NCBI GenBank assembly: GCA_037140715.1
Contig: JBAXDX010000060.1
Coordinates: 1-17,694 of the forward strand
Source of the DNA: JAUZPB01 sp037140715
Lineage (GTDB): Bacteria; Bacteroidota; Ignavibacteria; Ignavibacteriales; SURF-24
Direction of reading: 5' to 3'
Length of the DNA stretch: 17,694 bases
Positions within the stretch are counted from its first letter, which is position 1, and the number at the start of each line of letters is the position of its first letter. This document shows, piece after piece, positions 1 through 6,514 of the stretch. The position numbers and the translations under genes were made by a program. The notes beneath the pieces were generated by a model that ran no database searches, had not been told where the DNA came from, and was given only the letters and a program-made list of their open reading frames with translations.

Positions 1-3000
1 GAGCGATATTACGTACCTGATCCGTAAGATTGGTAGCCATAAAGTTTACATTATCCGTCAGATCTTTCCAGGTACCCGTAACGCCTCTTACTTCCGCCTG
101 TCCGCCTAATTTGCCTTCTGTTCCTACTTCGCGGGCAACGCGTGTTACTTCAGAAGCGAATGAACCAAGCTGATCAACCATTATATTAATGGTGTTCTTA
201 AGTTCAAATATTTCTCCCTTTGCATCGACTGTTATTTTCTTGTTCAGGTCGCCGTTCGCCACAGCGGTGGTTACCTGGACGATATTACGCACCTGGGAAG
301 TAAGATTACCGGCAAGCATATTTACGCTGTCCGTCAAATCTTTCCAGGTACCGGAAACTCCCTTAACCTCTGCCTGTCCGCCAAGCTTGCCGTCTGTTCC
401 CACCTCGCGGGCAACACGGGTTACTTCCGAAGAGAATGAACTAAGCTGATCGACCATTTTATTTACTGTATCTTTCAATTCAAGAATTTCGCCTTTTGCA
501 TCAACGGTAATTTTTCTTTTCAGGTCGCCGTTTGCAACTGCCGTAGTAACCTGAGCGATGTTCCGAACCTGATTCGTAAGATTAGCCGCCATAAAGTTTA
601 CATTATCCGTCAAATCTTTCCAGGTGCCGGAGACGTCTTTAACTTCCGCCTGCCCGCCAAGCTTGCCGTCTGTTCCTACCTCGCGTGCAACGCGGGTTAC
701 TTCCGAAGCGAATGAACTCAGCTGATCCACCATTATATTAATCGTGTCCTTAAGTTCAAGAATTTCCCCCTGAGCGTCAACGGTAATTTTTTTAGACAGA
801 TTTCCGTTGGCAACCGCAGTAGTTACAAGAGCAATATTACGCACCTGGGAAGTAAGATTGCCGGCAAGCATATTCACGCTGTCAGTTAAATCTTTCCAGG
901 TGCCGGAAACGTCTCTGACTTCCGCCTGCCCGCCAAGCTTACCGTCTGTTCCCACCTCACGGGCAACACGGGTTACTTCCGAAGCAAATGAACTCAGCTG
1001 ATCGACCATCACATTGATAGTGTTCTTCAATTCGAGGATTTCGCCTCTTGCATCCACAGTAATTTTTCTTGTCAGGTCTCCTTTGGCGACCGCAGTGGTT
1101 ACTTCCGCAATGTTACGCACCTGATTGGTAAGGTTCGCTGCCATTGAGTTTACATTATCCGTCAAATCTTTCCAGGTACCGGAAACTCCTTTTACTTCAG
1201 CCTGTCCTGCAAGTTTGCCGTCTGTTCCCACCTCGCGGGCAACGCGGGTTACTTCCGAAGCGAATGAACCAAGCTGATCAACCATTATATTAATGGTATT
1301 CTTCAGCTCAAGGATCTCGCCCATTGCATCAACGGTAATTGTTCTTGTTAAATCTCCGTTTGCTACGGCGGTGGTTACAAGAGCAATATTACGAACCTGG
1401 GAAGTAAGATTACCGGCAAGCATATTCACGCTGTCTGTTAAATCTTTCCAGGTGCCGGAAACTCCTTTTACTTCTGCCTGCCCGCCAAGTTTGCCATCAG
1501 TTCCCACTTCGCGGGCAACACGGGTTACTTCCGAAGCGAATGAACCAAGCTGATCAACCATAATATTAATAGTATTCTTCAGCTCAAGGATTTCGCCCAT
1601 CGCGTCAACCGTTATCTTTTTATTTAAGTCGCCGCTGGCAACCGCCGTAGTAACCTGAGCGATGTTACGAACCTGGGCAGTAAGGTTAGAAGCCATCGAG
1701 TTCACGTTATCCGTTAAATCTTTCCAGGTGCCGGAAACACCCTTAACGACCGCCTGCCCGCCAAGTTTGCCGTCTGTTCCTACCTCGCGGGCAACACGGG
1801 TTACTTCAGAGGCAAAAGCATTCAGCTGATCCACCATTATATTTATTGTATCTTTTAACTCAAGGATTTCGCCCTGAGCGTCAACGGTAATCTTCTTCGT
1901 TAGATCTCCGTTTGCTACAGCGGTGGTCACAAGAGCAATATTACGTACTTGGGAAGTAAGATTGCCGGCAAGCATATTCACGCTGTCAGTTAAATCTTTC
2001 CAGGTGCCGGAAACATCTTTAACATCGGCCTGCCCTCCAAGTAAACCATCGGCACCTACTTCGCGTGCTATACGCGTTACTTCGTTCGCAAATGAATTCA
2101 GACGATCAACCATAGCATTAACAGTACTCTTCAATTCAAGGATTTCGCCCTGTGCATCAACGGTAATTTTCTTTGCTAAGTCTCCGTTTGCAACAGCGGT
2201 GGTTACCTGTGCGATATTTCGAACCTGGTTAGTAAGGTTTGCCGCCATAAAGTTTACATTATCGGTCAGGTTTTTCCAGGTGCCGGAAATGCCCTTAACT
2301 ACTGCCTGCCCGCCAAGCTTGCCTTTGGTGCCGACTTCTTTGGCAACGCGTGTAACTTCGCTTGAAAAAGCATTAAGCTGATCAACCATTATATTCATCG
2401 TACTCTTTAATTCGAGAATTTCGCCCTTTGCATCCACCGTAATTTTTTTGGATAAATCCCCGTTTGCAACAGCGGTTGTAACCTCGGCAATATTACGCAC
2501 CTGCGAAGTTAAATTGCCCGCCATAAAGTTAACGCTGTCCGTTAAGTCTTTCCAGGTACCGGCAACGCCTGGCACAGATCCCTGTCCGCCAAGTATTCCT
2601 TCGGTTCCTACTTCGCGGGCAACGCGGGTTACTTCAGAAGCGAATGAATTAAGCTGATCCACCATTGTATTAATTGTAAGTTTTAGTTCCAGCATTTCGC
2701 CAAAAACATCCACAGTAATCTTTCTTGTTAAATCTCCTTTAGCAACGGCGGTTGTAACCGCGGCAATATTTCTTACCTGAGAAGTAAGATTGCTTCCCAT
2801 TGAGTTTACATTATCGGTCAGTTCTTTCCAAACGCCGCCAACGCCGGGCACAATCGCCTGTCCGCCAAGCTTGCCTTCGGTACCAACTTCTTTGGCAACA
2901 CGCGTAACTTCTGAGGCAAATGACCGCAGTTGCTCAACCATTGTATTGATAGTATCTTTCAACTGCAAAAACTCTCCGCGCACATCGACCGTAATTTTAC

Positions 3001-3312
3001 GTGACAGATCACCGCCTGCAACTGCAATCGTTACTTCCGCAATGTTCCGCACCTGAGCTGTAAGATTAGAAGCCATCGAGTTAACGCTGTCCGTTAATTC
3101 TTTCCAGCTTCCAAATAATCCTTTAGCCTGCGCCTGCCCGCCCAATTTTCCTTCAACGCCAACTTCGCGCGAAACTCTTGTTACTTCCTGAGTAAACGAG
3201 TTTAACTGTTCTACCATTGAATTGACAGTTTTTGCAGATTTAAGGAACTCCCCTTCTAATTTTTTACCATTTGTTTCGAATGCCACCGCCTGCGTAAGAT
3301 CACCTTTAGCAA
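1..3312 (-). repeat. 276-bp tandem array (HAMP-coding), at least 12 units with a 552-bp dimeric super-period
   Basis: The anchor ctgatcaacc (with point variants) falls at 170, 446, 722, 998, 1274, 1550, 1826, 2102, 2378, 2654, 2930 and 3206, that is, every 276 bp exactly. Each unit encodes 92 residues. A second layer is visible: the variant ggcaagca (encoding MLAG) occurs at 311, 863, 1415 and 1967, exactly 552 bp apart. The units in between encode FMAA, FMAT, SMAA or SMAS. Units right of about 2200 (N-terminal in the protein) do not keep this alternation and are more divergent. The simplest reading is an older monomer array at the N-terminus and a younger region grown by duplication of two-unit blocks. 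The array continues past the left edge. Confidence 0.95.
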
Positions 3313-3652
3313 CGGAGGTAATTACGCGGGTTACTTCAACGGTAGGAAATACTAAATCATCAATAAGCGAATTCAAAGATTCAATGCTTCCGCTCCAGGA
3401 ACCGCTCCAGCCGTCAGTTGAAAACCGCTGGGAAATTTTTCCTTCTCTGCCAACACTTTTACTGATTTTTTGAATAGCTGTCGTTATTTTTTGATTGGTC
3501 TCGATAACGTTGTTCAACGTATCGGCAATTTTTCCATCAAGCCCTGTAAGGTCTCTAGGCATTCGCACGGTAAAATCACCCGATTGAAACGCCAGAAGCG
3601 TTTCCAGCAATTGTTTGTGGTCCAGCTCAGCGCTGGTTTCTTGTTTTGCCAT
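1..3652 (-). CDS. Poly-HAMP sensor protein, N-terminal part (probable hybrid histidine kinase), partial
   Basis: The frame is open from the ATG at 3652 to the left edge (1217 codons, no stop), so the C-terminus is outside the window. The protein starts MAKQETSAELDHKQLLETLL and has no signal peptide or membrane segment, so it should be cytoplasmic. After a roughly 100-residue leader (AFQSGDFTVRMPRDLTGLDG, then DLVFPTVEVTRVI) it is an unbroken series of 92-residue units. Each carries VRNIAxVTTAVAxGDL, KITVDAxGEILELK, INxMVDQL, FASEVTRVAREVGT, GKLGGQA, GTWKDLTD and VNxMA. This is the HAMP a/b repeat known from fungal group III (Nik1/Os-1) kinases and their bacterial relatives. In those, GAF, HisKA, HATPase and REC domains follow the array; their presence here is inferred. 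The first HAMP differs, with a 5-residue insertion around KKLEGEFLKS. The start is supported by an AGGAG site 10 nt upstream. The neighbouring REC-kinase at 3810-5057 is a likely relay partner. Confidence 0.9.
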   Translation of the reverse strand, partial: MAKQETSAELDHKQLLETLLAFQSGDFTVRMPRDLTGLDGKIADTLNNVIETNQKITTAIQKISKSVGREGKISQRFSTDGWSGSWSGSIESLNSLIDDLVFPTVEVTRVITSVAKGDLTQAVAFETNGKKLEGEFLKSAKTVNSMVEQLNSFTQEVTRVSREVGVEGKLGGQAQAKGLFGSWKELTDSVNSMASNLTAQVRNIAEVTIAVAGGDLSRKITVDVRGEFLQLKDTINTMVEQLRSFASEVTRVAKEVGTEGKLGGQAIVPGVGGVWKELTDNVNSMGSNLTSQVRNIAAVTTAVAKGDLTRKITVDVFGEMLELKLTINTMVDQLNSFASEVTRVAREVGTEGILGGQGSVPGVAGTWKDLTDSVNFMAGNLTSQVRNIAEVTTAVANGDLSKKITVDAKGEILELKSTMNIMVDQLNAFSSEVTRVAKEVGTKGKLGGQAVVKGISGTWKNLTDNVNFMAANLTNQVRNIAQVTTAVANGDLAKKITVDAQGEILELKSTVNAMVDRLNSFANEVTRIAREVGADGLLGGQADVKDVSGTWKDLTDSVNMLAGNLTSQVRNIALVTTAVANGDLTKKITVDAQGEILELKDTINIMVDQLNAFASEVTRVAREVGTDGKLGGQAVVKGVSGTWKDLTDNVNSMASNLTAQVRNIAQVTTAVASGDLNKKITVDAMGEILELKNTINIMVDQLGSFASEVTRVAREVGTDGKLGGQAEVKGVSGTWKDLTDSVNMLAGNLTSQVRNIALVTTAVANGDLTRTITVDAMGEILELKNTINIMVDQLGSFASEVTRVAREVGTDGKLAGQAEVKGVSGTWKDLTDNVNSMAANLTNQVRNIAEVTTAVAKGDLTRKITVDARGEILELKNTINVMVDQLSSFASEVTRVAREVGTDGKLGGQAEVRDVSGTWKDLTDSVNMLAGNLTSQVRNIALVTTAVANGNLSKKITVDAQGEILELKDTINIMVDQLSSFASEVTRVAREVGTDGKLGGQAEVKDVSGTWKDLTDNVNFMAANLTNQVRNIAQVTTAVANGDLKRKITVDAKGEILELKDTVNKMVDQLSSFSSEVTRVAREVGTDGKLGGQAEVKGVSGTWKDLTDSVNMLAGNLTSQVRNIVQVTTAVANGDLNKKITVDAKGEIFELKNTINIMVDQLGSFASEVTRVAREVGTEGKLGGQAEVRGVTGTWKDLTDNVNFMATNLTDQVRNIA

Positions 3653-3662
3653 CTGAATCTAA

Positions 3663-3668
3663 CTCCTT
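3663..3668 (-). promoter_or_regulatory. Shine-Dalgarno site of the poly-HAMP gene
   Basis: Read on the minus strand this is AAGGAG, with 10 nt between it and the ATG at 3652. It fixes the start of the poly-HAMP gene. It stands out because the other genes in this window have no comparable site. Confidence 0.6.
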
Positions 3669-3764
3669 TTTGTGAAATAAATTTAATAGTTATATAACTC
3701 ACGTTATGCAGAAATGTCATAACCATGATTCATTTCATGCTGATTTGATTTGTGCTGCCATATA

Positions 3765-3779
3765 CAGAACATAGTTCTG
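3765..3779. promoter_or_regulatory. Short perfect inverted repeat between the two kinase genes
   Basis: CAGAAC-ATA-GTTCTG is a perfect 6-bp inverted repeat with a 3-nt centre. It lies 30 nt past the stop of the REC-kinase gene and 112 nt before the poly-HAMP start. It could be an operator or a small hairpin in the intercistronic leader. There is no T-run after it on the minus strand, so it is not a typical intrinsic terminator and readthrough from the kinase gene is possible. Function is unknown. Confidence 0.3.
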
Positions 3780-3809
3780 ATAAATTTTATATGATATGAA
3801 CAATGTATA

Positions 3810-5057
3810 TTAATCTGACAGCATTATCTCCTTACTTCCAGCCGGCAGACTAAAAGTAATCGTGCTTCCTCCGTGTTTGCCGGCAGACAGGTCTTCCTCT
3901 TCGCTTTTAACCCGGATACTGCCACCGTGCTTTTCGACAAATTCTTTACAGAGCAACAGCCCTAAGCCTGTGCTTGATTCACCGTCCGTACCTCTGCGTC
4001 CTACTTTTTCCGCCACATTAAATAATTTTCCGGATAATGCTTCCGGCATCCCGATACCGCTGTCAGCTACAGATATTTCCACCATATTATTTATTGCTTC
4101 TTTATAACTTACACTTACTTTTCCGCCCTGCTTTGTAAACTTTACTGCATTTGATAAAAGATTACGCAAAACAGCATTAAGCATAGCCTTATCTGCATGA
4201 ACAGTCTGATTATGGTCAGCTTCATGAATTATCTCAATGCCTTTCTGCTTCCCGCGTGGACTTATTAAATCAATATTCCGGGAAACTGTTTCAGATAAAT
4301 CTGTTTCTACCGGCTCAAAGCTTATCGCGCCCTGCTGCATACGCGCCCATTCCAGTAAATTATTTAACAGCGCAAAGAGATTTTTTGCAGTAATATGCAT
4401 CTCGTGGGCCATCTCGGATAATTCATCCTGAGGAATACTGGTAATGTCCTCAGCCATCATTTCCGTTAATCCCAGGAACCCCTGGAACGGACCTTTCAAA
4501 TCATGAGCGAGGATAGAGAAGAATTTATCTTTTCCCGCGTTAAGACTTTTTAATTCCTCATTTGCCCTGTTAATTTCCGCGTTTAACTGCATCAGCTGAA
4601 CAGCAGATTCGGATAGTTTGTGGTTGGCACTATCAAGCTCTTCGGACTGCTTTTTTAAGTATATTTTTTTTTCAAACAATTCCACAAAAGTGCCTACTTT
4701 AGATCTGATAATTTCAGGAATATAGGGGGGAATAATATAATCAATAGCACCGGTAGCATAGCCTTTCAAAATATCCATTTTCGTAATATTAATGTCGGAG
4801 ATGAAAAGTATAGGCGTGCCGGAAGACTTTGGCCGCTGCCTTATTAATTCTGCAGTTTCCAGTCCATCCATTACCGGCATTTTAACATCAAGTATAATAC
4901 ACGCAAAATCCTGACGGAGCAATTTCCGCAATCCGTCGGTACCGGAATTTACGCTGACAATATCAAGGCTCATCCCGCTCAGGATAGTTTTGAGCATTGT
5001 AATTTTTCCCGGACTGTCGTCAATAATAAGTATGCCGGTTTGTTCTGTTATTTCCAT
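3810..5057 (-). CDS. Response regulator/histidine kinase (REC-coiled coil-HisKA-HATPase_c)
   Basis: The 415-residue protein is cytoplasmic, with no membrane segment. REC domain at about 7-125: acidic pair D13-D14, phospho-acceptor D57 in IILDVKMP, and S87 at the Thr/Ser position. The lysine that normally precedes the conserved proline is missing: the motif reads DYIIPPYIP, with P110 in its place. A charged, probably coiled-coil linker spans about 128-175. HisKA follows with phospho-acceptor H185 in ILAHDLKGP. HATPase_c has the N-box NLLSNAVKF (N303), the G1 box DSGIGM (332-337) and the G2 box GLGLLLCKEF from 364. This architecture usually passes signals between an upstream kinase and another regulator. 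It sits 157 bp upstream of the poly-HAMP gene on the same strand, so co-transcription is likely. The ATG at 5057 is the first in frame and has no clear Shine-Dalgarno site. The kinase call is firm; the partner is inferred. Confidence 0.93.
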   Translation of the reverse strand: MEITEQTGILIIDDSPGKITMLKTILSGMSLDIVSVNSGTDGLRKLLRQDFACIILDVKMPVMDGLETAELIRQRPKSSGTPILFISDINITKMDILKGYATGAIDYIIPPYIPEIIRSKVGTFVELFEKKIYLKKQSEELDSANHKLSESAVQLMQLNAEINRANEELKSLNAGKDKFFSILAHDLKGPFQGFLGLTEMMAEDITSIPQDELSEMAHEMHITAKNLFALLNNLLEWARMQQGAISFEPVETDLSETVSRNIDLISPRGKQKGIEIIHEADHNQTVHADKAMLNAVLRNLLSNAVKFTKQGGKVSVSYKEAINNMVEISVADSGIGMPEALSGKLFNVAEKVGRRGTDGESSTGLGLLLCKEFVEKHGGSIRVKSEEEDLSAGKHGGSTITFSLPAGSKEIMLSD

Positions 5058-5743
5058 ATTATTCTAAACCCAATGATATGTTCTTCAATTTAAGTCAAGA
5101 TGCCAGTCTTTGAGTCCTCATAAAGCAAAACATCCATAAAAAAAATTTTAAATTTGAAAATGAGAAGTGAGAACCATGGTTTGCCTTTTAATTGATAAAA
5201 CCATTTTTATTAACTCATTATATTTTTAGTTAGTGCTAAATTATATAATATCTTGTTATTATGCAAAATAAATAAGTGTAATAACTTGTTAGAAATATCA
5301 GGCTTAAATGTACTAAAATTAAAGTGTGGCAGAACGCTCAGTCTGATGACAGACTGGAACAAAACTAAACATGTAATCATTTTTTACCTGTCGCAGTTTT
5401 TCAGAACAAAATACCTGTTCCGGTGTGATTCCCGCAATGCTGTTGTGGTGAATGGCTGCCGGCAGGGAGACAGTTATAAACTTATCGCAGGACTTTTCTA
5501 AGAAATATTCCTTTATAAGCTATTCTCTTCATCAGCCGGTCATATATTCTTTAGTCGCATGTCAGACAGACTATAGATATTTACCTTACACAGATGTATA
5601 TGATTGTCCGGTAGTTTCGAAAAAAGTAAGAAACAGTATCTTTTTTTTTCATCCAAAAGGAAATTTGTTGTACGCACATAGCAAATCAGTTGTAAATTGT
5701 ATCAAAATATTTATTAATGCCTTCAGTCATCCGAATTCACCTC
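5058..5743. other. Gene-poor AT-rich intergenic region
   Basis: I see no convincing gene here. The open frames on the plus strand have no recognisable motif, are rich in Cys, Phe and Tyr in an unstructured way, and lack ribosome binding sites. The right edge of this stretch (5058-5250) should carry the promoter of the REC-kinase gene. A TTGACT at about 5090-5095 on the minus strand is followed by TATCAT, but the gap of about 14 nt is too short for a standard sigma-70 promoter, so I do not call it. The one clear structure is the hairpin at 5339-5356. Confidence 0.6.
5339..5356. other. Perfect 7-bp stem hairpin with 4-nt loop
   Basis: CAGTCTG-ATGA-CAGACTG forms a perfect 7-bp stem, extendable by one G-U pair. 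No U-run follows on either strand, so it is not a standard intrinsic terminator. It lies in gene-poor DNA about 280 bp upstream of the REC-kinase start. It may be a structural element of an untranslated leader or small RNA, or it may be chance. Confidence 0.35.
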
Positions 5744-6436
5744 TAAACGTCCTGAATTTCTACTAAAACGAGTGTTACTTTTGCAAAAACAGAGTTTACT
5801 TTTACTAAAACGAGTCTGATTTCCTGAAAAACGAAGAGAATTTCTTTTACCGCAGTCGCCGCATATTGAAAAACGGAGTTTACTTTTGCAAAAACGAATG
5901 CTGCTTTTGTAAAAACAGAGTCTGCTTTTACTAAAACGGATTCGTCTTCCGGCACATCATTCTTTGCCGGAACCAGAACATTTTTAAACAGGCATGAAAC
6001 ATTTTCAATTTACAGCATAACAAATAAATTTATAAGAAAAACGGTTTTATTTTATAGCGCAGCATTTCCGTTTACTGTCGCCGCAACTTAATTTTATATC
6101 AAAACAAAGCTGAATATACTCATTGCAGATGAAATTTTATGAGAAACATTCCCGGCCGGAAGCAAAACGGATGCGGATTCAGGCAAAACGAACCCGGCCG
6201 GAAGCAAAACGAAGAAAAATTATATCCAAACGGCGGAAAATTATATCTATGCGGCGGCCGCGTCTTTCAATGCAATGAATTTTAGAATCAATGCAGTCAA
6301 ATTTTATATGTATGCGGTCAGAATTTAAAGCTGTGCGGCCGCTACGCCTGTCAAATTACTCAAAAATTATAGCTGTGGGATGAAATTTAATTTGTATGCA
6401 GTAAATTTAAACAGCTTCGCGGTTGAAATTTACCGG
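5744..6436. repeat. Degenerate 21-bp tandem array, 33 units in strict register
   Basis: Starting at 5744 and stepping 21 bp, the six bases at each step read TAAACG, AAAACG, AAAACA, AAAACG, AAAACG, ACCGCA, AAAACG and so on to TATGCG, TGTGCG, TATGCA and TTCGCG at 6416. A C followed by a purine occupies positions 5-6 of the unit in 31 of 33 steps; the exceptions are at 6353 and 6374. No net insertion or deletion breaks the register over 693 bp. Three sub-families grade into one another. At 5765-5953 the units are AAAACGAGT plus a T-rich half (ACTTTTGCA). At about 6143-6226 they are GCAAAACG with CCCGGCCGGAAGC, copied at 6151 and 6193. At about 6227-6436 they are TATGCGGTC with AAATTTTATAT. No spacers are present, so it is not CRISPR. 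Short frames run through it, but none is convincing as a gene. Confidence 0.85.
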
Positions 6437-6514
6437 TTCTTCTGCTGTCCGGTTCTCTGCCATTAACATAACCGGCTGTTAAACCTTGTACAGAATCGTC
6501 TATTTAAGGAAGGT

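Noticed and set aside
189..3473. A ladder of plus-strand open frames of about 60-150 codons across the left end
   Set aside because: They repeat every 276 bp and are the antisense of the HAMP array. The minus strand reads through without a stop and gives clear HAMP motifs.
3514..3726. Minus-strand 70-codon frame at the start of the poly-HAMP gene
   Set aside because: It overlaps the true N-terminus of the poly-HAMP protein in another frame. The poly-HAMP frame has the AGGAG site and family-typical sequence.
5176..5208. Terminator-like hairpin ATGGTTT...AAACCAT followed by a T-run on the plus strand
   Set aside because: No plus-strand gene lies upstream for it to terminate, the loop is 15 nt, and the surrounding DNA is AT-rich enough to give this by chance.
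5253..5766. Two plus-strand frames (5253-5501 and 5452-5766)
   Set aside because: No motif, no ribosome binding site and irregular composition. They overlap each other, and the second runs into the 21-bp array. I see no support for either as a gene.
5743..5955. Minus-strand 70-codon heptad-repeat frame as a real gene
   Set aside because: Its heptads follow from the 21-bp DNA repeat, it starts at GTG without a ribosome binding site, and the frame is broken by stops a short way upstream (6012, 6054). Reported as a finding, not a gene.
5744..6436. CRISPR array
   Set aside because: The period is 21 bp with no unique spacers, the units are degenerate throughout, and no cas gene is near.
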